A model generated the notes under the pieces. That model searched no databases and was not told where the DNA came from. It saw nothing but the letters and a program-made list of their open reading frames with translations. The translations under genes were made by a program, and so were the position numbers. This document shows, piece after piece, positions 45,426 to 58,140 of a stretch of DNA of 64,000 nucleotides (positions are counted from its first letter, which is position 1; every line of letters begins with the position of its first letter). Source of the stretch: Fimbriimonadaceae bacterium (GTDB lineage: Bacteria > Armatimonadota > Fimbriimonadia > Fimbriimonadales > Fimbriimonadaceae); the NCBI GenBank assembly GCA_019638795.1, contig JAHBTB010000013.1, forward strand, positions 1 to 64,000. The letters are read 5' to 3'.

Positions 45426-47723
45426 ATGTCGGTCATGACCCCGGTGCTCGCCGCCCTACTCCTCTCCTGTGCCGCGGTCGCTTCGGCCGGTGACTTCTGG
45501 TACTCCCGCCCCGCCGAAGGGGCGGACGCTTGGACCAAGGCGCTGCCGGTCGGCAACGGCCGTCTGGGGGCGATGGTGTTCGGCGACGTCGTCAGCGAGC
45601 GGCTCCAACTCAACGAGGACACGGTGTGGGCGGGCCCCCCGGTCCCCGAGCAGCCGGTCGGCTCGTTGGAGGCGGTGAAACAGGCCCGTGAACTGCTCTT
45701 CGCGGGAAAGGCGGCTGAGGCGGAGAAGGTGGTCCGCGGTGCGTTGGCAGGGCGTATTGCCCCGCGTAGCTACCAAAGCGCGGGTGACCTGACCTTGTTG
45801 ACCGACGCCTGGGCTGCACTCAAGCCGACCGCATACCGCCGGGAGCTCGACCTCGAGTCTGGTGTCGCCTCGACCACGTTCACGGTCGGGGGCAAGCAGA
45901 TCAGGCGGGAAGTCTTTGCCAGCCGGCCGGACCAGGTCCTTGTCTTCCAACAAAAGGGCGGGCCGGCCCCGACTGTGCGATACAGCCGCTTTGGCAAGGA
46001 GGCGGTGGAGAAGGGTGGCCGTCTGGTCCTTGAGGGACAGGCTGACCACAAAGGGACGCACAAGGGAGTACGGTTTGTCGTCGATGTCGCTACCGTGCGC
46101 CGTGGCGACGAGACCGTCGTCTGGGTCGCGATCGAGACCGACTATAACGGAGCCGAACCGTCGAGCCCCCTGGGCGACGACCTCCTGGCCCGCGCCAACA
46201 ACCGCTTGGACAAGGCGATGAAGCGAGGCTATGGCGCGGTCAAGCGTGACGCCGTCGACGACCACCGGGCCCTGATGGAGCGGTGCACCTTCAAGCTGGA
46301 CGCGTTGCCTCAGCGACCGATGCCGGTGGACGAGCGGTTGACCCGCGTCCGCGACGGCGTCGTCGATTTGGGCCTGGAGAAGCTCCTTTTCGACTACGGT
46401 CGCTACCTCTTGGTCGGCAGTTCACGGCCCGGCGGCCAACCAGCGAACCTACAGGGCCTGTGGAACGACCATGAGGAGGCTCCCTGGTTCTCCGACTACC
46501 ACACCAACATCAACCTGCAGATGAACTATTGGCCCGCCGAGGTCACCAACCTCGCCGAGTGCCACGAACCGTTCTTCTGGTACATCGACGCGGTCCGCCA
46601 GCATGCGGGGCGCACCATGGCCGAGCGCCTTGGGGCCAGGGGTTTCTGCATGGCCCACGAGGGTGACGTCTGGCTCTATGCCGCGACAAGCGGGGAACCC
46701 GTCTGGGGGATGTGGGTGATGGGTGGGGCGTGGTGCAGCGCGCACTTCATGGAGCACTACCGGTTCACCCAAGACAAGGTGTTCCTCCGTGACCGGGCAT
46801 GGCCCGTCCTTCGCGACACGTCATTGTTCCTGCTCGACTGGCTCGTGCCCGACCCGACGACCGGCAAACTCGTCAGCGGACCGTCGACCTCGCCGGAGAA
46901 CACCTACATCACCCCGGACGGACAGCGGGCGTCGATTTCGATGGGGCCGGCAATGGACCAGGAGATCATCTGGGAGGTCTTCACCAACACCCTAGAAGCG
47001 GCTCGGGAGCTCGGCCAGACCGACCCGGTGGTCGACGCGGTCCGGCGGGCACGTGAGAACCTGGCCATGCCAAAGATCGGGGCCGACGGCCGGATCATGG
47101 AGTGGGCCCAGCCGTACGGCGAGGCGGAGCCGGGCCACCGCCACATGAGCCATCTCTATGGCCTGCACCCTTCGGCCGAGTTCACGTTCCGCAAGACACC
47201 CGACTTTGTCGCGGCGGCACGCAAGTCGATCGAGGCGCGCCTGGCCAAAGGAGGCGGCCACACGGGGTGGTCGCGGGCGTGGATCATCAACATGTACGCC
47301 CGTCTCCATGACGGCGAGGCGGCCCATGAGAACGTGCGGCTCCTTCTCGCCAAGTCGACCTTACCGAACCTCTTTGACAACCACCCTCCGTTCCAGATCG
47401 ACGGCAACTTCGGCTACACCGCCGGGGTGGCGGAGATGCTTCTCCAGAGCCACGACGGGGCCCTGGACTTGCTTCCCGCCCTGCCGTCGGCTTGGCCCAA
47501 CGGCAGTGTCAAAGGACTTCGCGCCCGAGGCGGCTTCGAGGTCGACATCGTCTGGAAAGCGGGGAAGCTGGTCGAGGCCAAAGTGAAGAGCCTGGCCGGG
47601 TTGCCGCTCCGCGTCCATGGACCGACGCCGGTGCGGGCCTCGGCGCGCTCGATCGCGGACGCTGACGGCACGATCGGCTTCGAGACAAAGAAGGGAGCGA
47701 CGTACACCATCAAGCCGGCTTGA
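45426..47723 (+). CDS. GH95 alpha-L-fucosidase/galactosidase, secreted
   Basis: A 765-residue enzyme from the ATG at 45426, with signal peptide [17 protein letters not shown]. The family opening [20 protein letters not shown] and [11 protein letters not shown], the barrel motifs [40 protein letters not shown] and [17 protein letters not shown], and [13 protein letters not shown] and [16 protein letters not shown] near the C-terminus are all diagnostic of GH95. It would remove alpha-1,2-fucose or galactose from plant or other glycans, fitting the GH20 and GH35 genes elsewhere in the window. Confidence 0.95.
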   Translation: MSVMTPVLAALLLSCAAVASAGDFWYSRPAEGADAWTKALPVGNGRLGAMVFGDVVSERLQLNEDTVWAGPPVPEQPVGSLEAVKQARELLFAGKAAEAEKVVRGALAGRIAPRSYQSAGDLTLLTDAWAALKPTAYRRELDLESGVASTTFTVGGKQIRREVFASRPDQVLVFQQKGGPAPTVRYSRFGKEAVEKGGRLVLEGQADHKGTHKGVRFVVDVATVRRGDETVVWVAIETDYNGAEPSSPLGDDLLARANNRLDKAMKRGYGAVKRDAVDDHRALMERCTFKLDALPQRPMPVDERLTRVRDGVVDLGLEKLLFDYGRYLLVGSSRPGGQPANLQGLWNDHEEAPWFSDYHTNINLQMNYWPAEVTNLAECHEPFFWYIDAVRQHAGRTMAERLGARGFCMAHEGDVWLYAATSGEPVWGMWVMGGAWCSAHFMEHYRFTQDKVFLRDRAWPVLRDTSLFLLDWLVPDPTTGKLVSGPSTSPENTYITPDGQRASISMGPAMDQEIIWEVFTNTLEAARELGQTDPVVDAVRRARENLAMPKIGADGRIMEWAQPYGEAEPGHRHMSHLYGLHPSAEFTFRKTPDFVAAARKSIEARLAKGGGHTGWSRAWIINMYARLHDGEAAHENVRLLLAKSTLPNLFDNHPPFQIDGNFGYTAGVAEMLLQSHDGALDLLPALPSAWPNGSVKGLRARGGFEVDIVWKAGKLVEAKVKSLAGLPLRVHGPTPVRASARSIADADGTIGFETKKGATYTIKPA

Positions 47724-47775
47724 AATGTCCGCATGTTGACGACCGTTCGTCCGTCGCCCGTCCTACAATACAGGT

Positions 47776-49263
47776 ATGGACGTGCCGTTGGACAACCGGG
47801 GCAAAGTCGCGCACCTGTTGCGCCGGTTTGGGTTGGGCGCATCGCATTGGGAACTCGACGAGTACGAGAAGCTCGGCCCGCAGAAGACGATGGAGCGGCT
47901 CCTCGACTTCGGGCCGGAGTTTCCCAGTCGCCTCCACACCCTCCAGTGGGCGTTCAAGAGCGAGGCCGGCGAAGACGCCGAGCCGGGCAGCTACCGCTTC
48001 GTCGGGCAGTGGCTCTATGACCTGATCACGACGGACAAGCCCCTCCGCGAGAGGGTCGCCGTTTTTTGGCACGACCACTTCGCCATCGACGACAACAAGG
48101 TCGAAGACGGGCTGGCCAGCATGCACTACATGGAGACGGTGCGCCGTGTCGGCGGGGGCAAGTTCAGGGACATCCTCGGGGCCATGGTCAGGGAACCGGC
48201 GTTCATGAAGATGCTCGACGTCCGCATGATGAGCAAGGGTGAGCCAAACGAGAACTTTGCCCGCGAGCTTATGGAGCTTTACACCCTTGGGGTCGGCCAC
48301 TACACCGAGGACGACGTCAAGGAGGTCTCCCGGGCCATGACGGGGTGGACGTACTTCAACACTTACTACGAGACCAACGCCAAGAACGCGGAAAAGCTCC
48401 GCAAGATGCACGAGTTCGACCAGCCGTACACGATGTTCGCCTGGGTGCCCGACGCCCACGACCCAAGGTCAAAAACAGTCCTTGGCAAGAAGGTCGATGA
48501 CGCCGAGCAGGTCCTCGACCTCTTGGCGTCCCACCCCCGCACCGCCGAGTTTGTCTGCCACAAAATGTGGCGGTTCTTTGGCGGTGACTACGATTCTCCC
48601 TCCGCCGTCGCCAAGCTGGCCCGGGTTTTCACCAAGACAAAGGGCGACACCAAGGCGGTGCTCATGGAGCTCTCGCGTATCCCGGAGTTCTGGGACGAGA
48701 AGTGCGTCAGGCGCAAGGTCAAAGACCCGCTCCAGTTCTGCGTGGGCTATGTCCGCGCCATGGGGGCGAAGGACGGCTTTGACAAGGTCGTCCCCAAGGA
48801 GATGAAGTTTGACGAGCCGGTGCCCAAACACGCCTTTGACATGGCCCTGGGAGTCCATTACTGGATGGGGCAGCAGGGCATGGTCCTCCTGTACTGTCCC
48901 AGTGTCGCGGGGTGGGAGAAGGGGGACGCTTGGATCACGTCCAACAACCTGCTTCGCCGCCGCCAGTTCAACGGCATCTTCACCTTCTACGAAGAGTCCA
49001 AGGGCAAATGGAAGCCCGACGTGTGCATGTTGAACTTGACCTCGTACTTGACGGCGAGGAAGCCGCAAGTGCCGCGCGACTTGGTCAACGGACTCTGCGA
49101 CTTCTTCGACTGCCCCCTGCCGGAGGAAAGCCGGGCCACCGCCACGGCGTTCGTCATCAAGCACGGCGGTCTGGACATCATGAAGGACGCCACTGCCTAC
49201 GCTTGGATCATGCACGAGACGATGGGCGTCATGCGGATGGCGCCTGAGTTCCACCTTTGCTGA
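47776..49263 (+). CDS. DUF1800 domain protein
   Basis: A 495-residue protein. LLRRFGLGASHWELDEYE, RERVAVFWHDHFAIDDNKVE, MMSKGEPNENFARELMELY and TLGVGHYTEDDVKEVSRAMTG are the classic DUF1800 signatures. The C-terminal part is alpha-helical. DUF1800 genes usually sit before a DUF1501 gene; here the next gene is an amidase. No signal peptide is seen. Function of the family is unknown. Confidence 0.95.
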   Translation: MDVPLDNRGKVAHLLRRFGLGASHWELDEYEKLGPQKTMERLLDFGPEFPSRLHTLQWAFKSEAGEDAEPGSYRFVGQWLYDLITTDKPLRERVAVFWHDHFAIDDNKVEDGLASMHYMETVRRVGGGKFRDILGAMVREPAFMKMLDVRMMSKGEPNENFARELMELYTLGVGHYTEDDVKEVSRAMTGWTYFNTYYETNAKNAEKLRKMHEFDQPYTMFAWVPDAHDPRSKTVLGKKVDDAEQVLDLLASHPRTAEFVCHKMWRFFGGDYDSPSAVAKLARVFTKTKGDTKAVLMELSRIPEFWDEKCVRRKVKDPLQFCVGYVRAMGAKDGFDKVVPKEMKFDEPVPKHAFDMALGVHYWMGQQGMVLLYCPSVAGWEKGDAWITSNNLLRRRQFNGIFTFYEESKGKWKPDVCMLNLTSYLTARKPQVPRDLVNGLCDFFDCPLPEESRATATAFVIKHGGLDIMKDATAYAWIMHETMGVMRMAPEFHLC

Positions 49264-49352
49264 GGGCGAGTTGAGGGCTTGACGCTCGGCAAGGACCGAG
49301 TCGATGTGCGCGGGCATGGCTCCGAAACAACTTCGGCCGATGCTTCGCGGGT

Positions 49353-51029
49353 ATGTTCCGCATGACCATGGGCCGGATGACGCGCAAGGACTTTTTACGT
49401 GGCTTTGCCGCAAGTGTCGCGGCGACCGCGCTACCCAGGCTTGGTCGCGCCACGGAAGGGGCCGACCTGACCCTAGACGATTTGCGTGCGGCCCAACGCT
49501 CCCTTGGGCTGAGCTTCACCGACGCCGAACTCAAGGAGGCCCTTTCGGACGTCAAAGAGTTGCTTGGCCAATTGCCTGGGCTACGTGCCGCCTCGGCAGA
49601 CTTCAACCTCGCGCCCGCCACGGTGTTCCGGGTGATGGCGGCCGACAAAGTCAGGGGCACGAGAGTGACTGTACGGGTCCGCGACGTCGGGGACGCCACC
49701 CCGGTCACCGAGGAGGACTGGGCGTTCGCCAAAGTCGCCGAACTGGGCAAGCTGCTCCGCGCCGGCAAGACCACGTCGGTGGAACTGACCAAGCTCTCCC
49801 TCAGCCGGCTCAAGAAGTACGGCCCCAAGCTCAGGTGCGTCGTCACCCTTACCGAAGACCTTGCCCTGAAGCAGGCGGAAAGGGCCGACCGCGAGCTGCG
49901 GGAAGGCCATGACCGGGGCCCGCTGCATGGCCTCCCCTATGGCCTCAAGGACCTTTTCGCCGTCCCCGGGTACCCGACCACCTGGGGCGCCGCGCCTTAC
50001 CGCGACCAGCGGATCGAGGTGAAGTCGGGAGTTTACGAGCGCCTGGAGGCGAGCGGGGCCGTCTTGGTCGCCAAGCTCAGCATGGGCGCCCTTGCCATGG
50101 GCGACGTGTGGTTCGAGGGCCGCACGGAGAGCCCGTGGAACCCCAAGATCGGGGCGAGCGGTTCGAGCGCCGGGAGTGGGTCGGCCACGGCGGCCGGCCT
50201 TGTCGCCTTTGCCATCGGCACGGAGACGAGCGGGTCCATCGTCAGCCCGTCGCACAACAACCGGGTCACCGGCCTCCGTCCCACCTTTGGGTCGGTGACC
50301 CGGTATGGGGCGATGCCGCTCTCATGGTCCATGGACAAGGTCGGGCCGATGTGCCGGGACGCGGAAGACTGCGCCCTTGTCTTTGCCGCCCTTGTCGGGC
50401 GCGACCCCCGCGACCCTTCCACGATATCCCGGCCATTCGAATACCGGAGCGGGATCGACGTGAAACGGCTCAAGATCGGCGCGTTGGTGGGGAAGGGCCA
50501 GGAAGGCAAACCGCTGGACCTGGGCCGCCGACCGGAGCTGAGACTCCTCCAGGACATGGGGGCCAAGCTTGAGCCGGTGTACCTCGACCCGGGCCCGTCG
50601 GGGCTTTCTGCCGTCCTGATGGCCGAGGCCAGCGCATCCTTTGACGCCTTCACCCGGTCGGACAAGGTCCACGAACTGAAAGACAGTGGATGGCCCCAGT
50701 ACTTCCGTGGCTCAAGGTTCCTCTCCGGCGTCGACCACGTCCAGGCCGACCGGGCTCGTCGGACCCTGGCGGTGGAGATGGAAGAGAAGATCGGCCGCTA
50801 CGACGTCATCGTCGCTCCCGGACCGGCATACCAAGTGGTCTATGCCCTCAACCTGACCGGCCATCCGCAAGTCTTGGTGCCGTTCGGCCTGACCTCGGAC
50901 GGCAGTCCGCGCAGCCTTTCGCTCATCGGGCCGGCCTTTTCCGAGGGTCGGTTGCTCGCGGTCGCGTGGGAGATACAGAAGCGCACCAAGCAGACGCTCT
51001 TGCGGCCGGACATGCGGCGTTGGGCCTGA
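49353..51029 (+). CDS. Amidase signature enzyme with Tat-like signal
   Basis: A 558-residue protein. The N-terminus MTRKDFLRGFAASVAATALP resembles a Tat signal (a relaxed twin-arginine pattern, with TRKDFLRG). After a helical region (about 40-150) comes the amidase domain with the Ser-Ser-Lys triad: Lys in LPYGLKDLFAVPG, Ser in GASGSSAGSGSATAAGL and the nucleophile Ser in GTETSGSIVSPS. The last motif has Ser-Gly-Ser where many amidases have Gly-Gly-Ser, which may alter specificity. It would hydrolyse amides outside the cytoplasm. Substrate unknown. Confidence 0.9.
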   Translation: MFRMTMGRMTRKDFLRGFAASVAATALPRLGRATEGADLTLDDLRAAQRSLGLSFTDAELKEALSDVKELLGQLPGLRAASADFNLAPATVFRVMAADKVRGTRVTVRVRDVGDATPVTEEDWAFAKVAELGKLLRAGKTTSVELTKLSLSRLKKYGPKLRCVVTLTEDLALKQAERADRELREGHDRGPLHGLPYGLKDLFAVPGYPTTWGAAPYRDQRIEVKSGVYERLEASGAVLVAKLSMGALAMGDVWFEGRTESPWNPKIGASGSSAGSGSATAAGLVAFAIGTETSGSIVSPSHNNRVTGLRPTFGSVTRYGAMPLSWSMDKVGPMCRDAEDCALVFAALVGRDPRDPSTISRPFEYRSGIDVKRLKIGALVGKGQEGKPLDLGRRPELRLLQDMGAKLEPVYLDPGPSGLSAVLMAEASASFDAFTRSDKVHELKDSGWPQYFRGSRFLSGVDHVQADRARRTLAVEMEEKIGRYDVIVAPGPAYQVVYALNLTGHPQVLVPFGLTSDGSPRSLSLIGPAFSEGRLLAVAWEIQKRTKQTLLRPDMRRWA

Positions 51030-51047
51030 CGACCTTCGCCGGGCCGG

Positions 51048-52355
51048 TCACTTGCCGATGCAGAAATCGTGGAAGATCCGTTCGACAACGTCGGGGGTCG
51101 CCGTCTCGCCGGTGATCTCACCCAAGGCCCGGGCCGCCGCCCGGAGGCCGACGGCGGCAAGGTCGTCGGGGACGGGCTGGCCCAAGGTCTGCCGCACATC
51201 GACCAACGCCTCTCGGGCCCGCTGGAGCAACGGCACATGGCGGGGCAGCACAAACGGAACCTCGCCGACGGCCACGCCCACTGAACCAACGACGCGGCTG
51301 AGCAACTCATCCAGACCGGACCTCGTCACCGCGCTGACCTTTGTCCCCGGCCCGTCACGGTGGGGGAGGTCGGCCTTGTTGGCCACGGCCAACTTTGGCC
51401 GGCTGATGACCTCGAACTCGGCCTCGTCGACCTCGTCGAACCCGGCTGAGGCGTCGTAGACGTAGAGCACGAGGTCGGCCTCGGAGGCAGCGTCCCGGCT
51501 CCGGCCGACGCCGACTGACTCGACGGTGTCGCTCGTCTCGCGCAGTCCGGCGGTGTCGACAAGCCTCATGAGCATGCCCCCGGCCTGGATCGTCTCGTGC
51601 AGAGCGTCTCGCGTCGTGCCCGGAACGTCGGTGACGATCGCCCGGTCGGCGTTGAGGAGAGCGTTGAACAGGGAAGACTTACCCGCGTTGGGCTTGCCGA
51701 CGACAGCCACGGTGACGCCGACGTGGGCGACCCGGCTTGCCGCCGCCGTCCCCAGGAGGCGGTCGGTTTCGCCGACGATGTCGGCCAGACGCCGGTCGAG
51801 GACGTCCCGGTCGAGGTCGCCGACTTCCTCGCTGAAGTCAGTGCTGGCTTCCACGGTCGCCAGGGCGCCCAGGACCGCCTCCCGTACGGCCGCGACCATC
51901 GCGGAGAGCCGTCCTTCGCGGAGCAGCCTCCCTTGGCGGAGGGCGGCGTCGGACTGGGCTTCGACGAGAGTCCGGACGCCCTCGGCCTGGGTGAGGTCCA
52001 TCCGGCCAGAAAGGAAGGCCCGCATGGTGAACTCGCCTGGGCCGGCGGGGCGAGCCCCGGCTTGGCAACAGGCTTCGACAAGGCCTGCGACCGAAGCGGC
52101 CGAACCGTGAACGCTGAACTCGACCGTCTCGTCGCCGGTGTAGGAGGCTCCGGAGGCAAAGGGCAGGGCAAGTCCGTCGTCGCCGTGGACGAACGTCCCG
52201 TACACCGCGCGTCTCGGCTCGACCTTGTCCGGCCAGTTGGCGAAAACAGCCTTGGCGACGGAGTAGGCCATGGGCCCCGAGACCCTGACCATGGCCACCG
52301 ACCCCCCCACTGCGGTGATCGGGGCGACGATCGTCTGGGCCAGGCGGTCGACCAT
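51048..52355 (-). CDS. mnmE: tRNA modification GTPase MnmE
   Basis: A 435-residue protein. N-terminal folate-binding domain, a helical domain, then the inserted G domain: G1 GKPNAGKSSL (about 214-223), G2 VPGTTRDALHE, G3 DTAGLRETSD and G4 VANKADLPH. It ends with the conserved FCIGK that supplies the catalytic-site Cys. With MnmG it builds the cmnm5 modification on wobble U34. MnmG is not in the window. It is divergent from the DinB-like gene. Confidence 0.97.
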   Translation of the reverse strand: MVDRLAQTIVAPITAVGGSVAMVRVSGPMAYSVAKAVFANWPDKVEPRRAVYGTFVHGDDGLALPFASGASYTGDETVEFSVHGSAASVAGLVEACCQAGARPAGPGEFTMRAFLSGRMDLTQAEGVRTLVEAQSDAALRQGRLLREGRLSAMVAAVREAVLGALATVEASTDFSEEVGDLDRDVLDRRLADIVGETDRLLGTAAASRVAHVGVTVAVVGKPNAGKSSLFNALLNADRAIVTDVPGTTRDALHETIQAGGMLMRLVDTAGLRETSDTVESVGVGRSRDAASEADLVLYVYDASAGFDEVDEAEFEVISRPKLAVANKADLPHRDGPGTKVSAVTRSGLDELLSRVVGSVGVAVGEVPFVLPRHVPLLQRAREALVDVRQTLGQPVPDDLAAVGLRAAARALGEITGETATPDVVERIFHDFCIGK

Positions 52356-52398
52356 GTGCAGGGATTATGCGCTTGGGTTTGTCCAGCTAAGATAAGCC

Positions 52399-52869
52399 AT
52401 GAGGCTCCAAGAGCAGATCGTGAGGATGACGCAGCGTGCCTTGGCCGACCTGGTGCGCAGTGTCCAGGCGGTCCCCGAAGACAAGCAGGACTGGCGGCCT
52501 GCGGAGCACGCCCGGAGCGCCCTCGACCAGTTGAGGGAGGTCGCGGTGGTCCCGCGGTTCCATATGATGCTGTTGCGGGACGGGATCGCGCCCGCCATGG
52601 ACGAGCACGCCCGGTTCCGGGCGGAGTCTGCCTCGATCGGCAGCGTCGAGGAGGCCGTCAAGGTGGCGATGGAGAGCACGAACGACCTTTGTGAGATCAT
52701 CTCCAGCTTTCCTGACGAGCGACTGGAAGACGAGATCACCCTGCCGTTCGGGGGCGGGATGCACGTCTCGATGGCCGACGTCTTGGCGATCCACTACTGG
52801 AACATGGTCTATCACCATGGCCAGGTCAACTACATCCAGACCCTTCTGGGTGACCGTGAGATGCATTGA
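52399..52869 (+). CDS. DinB-like four-helix protein
   Basis: A 156-residue protein. The DinB/YfiT pattern is visible: RALADLVRSVQAVPEDKQDW near the start and DVLAIHYWNMVYHHGQVNYI near the end, with His residues in the typical metal-binding places. These proteins are often metal-dependent thiol transferases, but substrates are usually unknown. It ends just before the rRNA promoter region. Confidence 0.85.
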   Translation: MRLQEQIVRMTQRALADLVRSVQAVPEDKQDWRPAEHARSALDQLREVAVVPRFHMMLLRDGIAPAMDEHARFRAESASIGSVEEAVKVAMESTNDLCEIISSFPDERLEDEITLPFGGGMHVSMADVLAIHYWNMVYHHGQVNYIQTLLGDREMH

Positions 52870-53051
52870 CCCTAGGGAGTGGGCCCAGGTCGTCTGTGTC
52901 TCGACCCCGGGCCCCCGCCGGGACTGGGATCAGGACTCGCGGGACCTTGCCGACCGGCTGGTTTCCCCCGCTTTTGAACCTGAAAGGGCCCGATTCCTCT
53001 CGACGGGTCTGTGCCGGAGGGCCCACTTTTCCGAGAATCTCCTGGGACGCC

Positions 53052-53080
53052 TTGACACCCCTATGGGGCCCTGGTATCAT
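53052..53080 (+). promoter_or_regulatory. rRNA promoter
   Basis: TTGACA (53052-53057) and TATCAT (53075-53080) with exactly 17 bp between them form a near-consensus sigma70-type promoter, about 110 bp before the mature 23S start. The 321 bp from the DinB stop to the 23S gene hold only this promoter and the 5' arm of the rRNA processing stem. Confidence 0.85.
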
Positions 53081-53132
53081 CCCAGTCCGCCACCAACAAA
53101 GGAGGCGGAGGCCTGCGGGCCGAGAGCATTTT

Positions 53133-53189
53133 GAAAGCTGCATAGTGGTCAGTGGACTGCGCGTAAAAAACACTGATTGAGAACTTCAG
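53133..53189 (+). other. 5' arm of the 23S processing stem
   Basis: Sequence here is complementary to 56089-56151. Matched segments are GAAAGCTGCATAG with CTATGCAGCTTTC, TGGTCAGTGGA with TCCACTGACCA, GCGTAAAAAACAC with GTGTTTTTTACGC, and AACTTCAG with CTGAAGTT. This long stem brackets 23S and would be the RNase III substrate. Confidence 0.9.
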
Positions 53190-53190
53190 A

Positions 53191-56082
<2,892 letters not shown>

Positions 56083-56088
56083 ATAAAC

Positions 56089-56151
56089 CTGAAGTTATTC
56101 AATCGGTGTTTTTTACGCTCATTCCACTGACCATGAAGCTATGCAGCTTTC
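56089..56151 (+). other. 3' arm of the 23S processing stem
   Basis: Complement of 53133-53189 in four matched segments. It lies between the 23S 3' end and the 5S gene, so it brackets only 23S, and 5S is released separately. Confidence 0.9.
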
Positions 56152-56189
56152 TAAGTGCTTTTGCTCGCAAGGCAAGCACAATGAAAATT

Positions 56190-56313
56190 CTATTCGCGTG
56201 ACCATAGCGAGAGGAAAACACCCGTTCCCATCCCGAACACGGAAGTAAAGACTCTCAGCGGCGGATGTACTTGGTGGGTGACTTCCCGGGAGATATGCAC
56301 GTTGCGCGGATAG
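56190..56313 (+). rRNA. rrf: 5S ribosomal RNA
   Basis: About 124 nt. The terminal stem CTATTCGCG/CGCGGATAG, the loop GTGACCATAGCGAGAGG, the conserved CACCCGTTCCCATCCCGAAC and CGGAAGTAAAG, and the ending GATGTACTTGGTGGG are present. The gene follows 23S at 107 bp. Confidence 0.96.
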
Positions 56314-56325
56314 ATAAGTTTGAAG

Positions 56326-56352
56326 ACCCCGACCACCGCGTCGGGGTTTTTC
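56326..56352 (+). terminator. rRNA terminator
   Basis: ACCCCGAC (56326-56333) and GTCGGGGT (56340-56347) make an 8-bp stem with a 6-nt loop, followed by five Ts and C. Confidence 0.93.
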
Positions 56353-56371
56353 ATTTGGGGAGTCGTCCCAA

Positions 56372-58060
56372 GTGGCACGGACGACCTCCTCCATAATCAA
56401 GGACGCCATGGAAAGCGACGACCGCCAAGTCTCCTACGACCCCTTGGTCGCTTTCATGGCAAAGTTTGAGAACGTCAAAGGTGTCGACACGTCCGTCGAT
56501 CCCTTTGCCGGACTGAGTATCGAGGACTGCCTCAAGAAGCATATCGTCGACGGGATCAAGAAGAACCTTGACAGCCGGATCCAAGTGGCCCTGGAGACGT
56601 ATTCGCCGCTCGCGATCATCAACGACATTCTCTTGGACGGGATGAAGACCGTCGGTGAACTGTTCGGCGCGGGCAAGATGCAGCTGCCGTTCGTCCTGCA
56701 GAGCGCCGAAGTCATGAAAGCCGCGGTGCGGCAACTTGAGCCCCTCATGGACAAAGTCGAAGGGTCTGAAAAGGGAAGCATGCTGCTTGCCACGGTCGCG
56801 GGCGACGTCCACGACATCGGGAAGAACCTGGTCGATATCATCCTGACCAACAACGGCTACCGGGTGGTGAACATCGGCATCAAGCAGCCGATCAACACGA
56901 TCCTCGACCAGGCCGCCGCGAACAACTGCCAAGTGATCGGCATGAGCGGTCTGCTCGTCAAGAGCACCTTGGTGATGAGGGACAACTTGGAGGAAATCAA
57001 CCGGCGTGGCCTGTCTCACTATCCAGTGATTCTGGGTGGCGCGGCCCTCACCCGTGCCTACGTTGAAGAAGACCTGCGGTCAATCTACGACGGAAGCGTC
57101 TTCTACGCCCAAGACGCCTTTGAGGGCCTTCGGCTCATGGAGCAGATCGGTAGTGGTGAGGGTGTTCCCGCGGAAGCTAAAACGCCTCAACGGACGGCAA
57201 GTCACCGTCTGCCCGACCGCACCCCCGACCTCTACGTCTTCGACGGCACACAGAGCGACGTTGCGACTGACGTCCCGACGCCAGACTTGCCGTTCTATGG
57301 AGCCAAGAAGGAGACAAAGTTTGATGTCTTCGAAATCTACAAGTACATCAACCCGATCTCGCTGTTCCGGGGCCAATGGCAATACAAGAAGCAGGAGGGG
57401 ATGTCGAACCCGGAGTTCACCGAGTGGCTTGAAGAGAACGTCCGTCCAATCTTCGAACGGCTTCAAAGAGAGCTCGCGACAATCATCAAGCCAAGGGTGA
57501 AGTGGGGGTATTTCTGGTGCCGGTCCGAGGGCAACGACCTTGTGATTTTGCAAGATGACAGGTCCACAGAAAGGGCGCGGTTCCGGTTCCCACGGCAGTC
57601 AGTGGACCGCCGGCTCTGTCTCGCCGACTTCTTCCAGAGAGACCGGGCCGATGTCGTCGCCTTCCATATCGTGACGATCGGTGACGAGGTCACCCGGTAT
57701 GAGCGGAGCCTCTTCGAAAAAGGGGACTACCAAGACTATCTCTTTGTCCATGGCATGGGCGTCGAGACTGCCGAGGCCCTCGCCGAGTACTGGCACCGTC
57801 AAGTCCGGTCGGAGCTGGGCATCGCAGACGAGGAACCTGACGACATGAAGTTGCTTTTCAGCGCCAAGTACCACGGGGCGCGGTACTCGTTCGGCTATCC
57901 GGCGTGTCCGAACCTGGAAGACCAACGTATCCTCTTCGACCTTTTGCGACCCGAGGACATCGGCATCGAGCTCAGCGAGGAGTTCATGCTCGTCCCCGAG
58001 CAGAGCACCAGCGCGATCATCGTGCATCATCCCGAGGCCAAGTACTTCAATATTCGATAA
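56372..58060 (+). CDS. C-terminal half of cobalamin-dependent methionine synthase
   Basis: A 562-residue protein, read from GTG at 56372 (GGGGAG 9 bp upstream); ATG at 56408 is an alternative start. It begins in the linker after the pterin domain of MetH (YDPLVAFMAKFENVKG), then the cap (about 60-130), the B12-binding domain with cobalt ligand His147 in GDVHDIGKN and GMSGLLVKSTL, and the AdoMet reactivation domain ending RYSFGYPACPNLEDQ. The homocysteine- and methyltetrahydrofolate-binding domains are absent. The gene starts about 20 bp past the rRNA terminator. Either MetH is split into two genes with the first part elsewhere, or this copy is truncated. Confidence 0.92.
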   Translation: MARTTSSIIKDAMESDDRQVSYDPLVAFMAKFENVKGVDTSVDPFAGLSIEDCLKKHIVDGIKKNLDSRIQVALETYSPLAIINDILLDGMKTVGELFGAGKMQLPFVLQSAEVMKAAVRQLEPLMDKVEGSEKGSMLLATVAGDVHDIGKNLVDIILTNNGYRVVNIGIKQPINTILDQAAANNCQVIGMSGLLVKSTLVMRDNLEEINRRGLSHYPVILGGAALTRAYVEEDLRSIYDGSVFYAQDAFEGLRLMEQIGSGEGVPAEAKTPQRTASHRLPDRTPDLYVFDGTQSDVATDVPTPDLPFYGAKKETKFDVFEIYKYINPISLFRGQWQYKKQEGMSNPEFTEWLEENVRPIFERLQRELATIIKPRVKWGYFWCRSEGNDLVILQDDRSTERARFRFPRQSVDRRLCLADFFQRDRADVVAFHIVTIGDEVTRYERSLFEKGDYQDYLFVHGMGVETAEALAEYWHRQVRSELGIADEEPDDMKLLFSAKYHGARYSFGYPACPNLEDQRILFDLLRPEDIGIELSEEFMLVPEQSTSAIIVHHPEAKYFNIR

Positions 58061-58123
58061 CGTATCGGGGACTTTGGGCCCGGGAGATTAGCGTCAACTC
58101 AGACAAACGACGTGTATTGCCGT

Positions 58124-58138
58124 ACTCCTAGCAGGAGT
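58124..58138 (+). promoter_or_regulatory. Ribosome-binding site inside a small hairpin
   Basis: ACTCCT (58124-58129) and AGGAGT (58133-58138) form a hairpin whose right arm is the Shine-Dalgarno of the prepilin-like gene at 58141. Pairing would hide the site and may reduce translation. Confidence 0.4.
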
Positions 58139-58140
58139 GC

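Noticed and set aside
52870-53190. A 16S rRNA gene or fragment upstream of 23S
   Set aside because: The interval is too short and contains only a promoter and the 5' processing arm; no 16S signature is seen.
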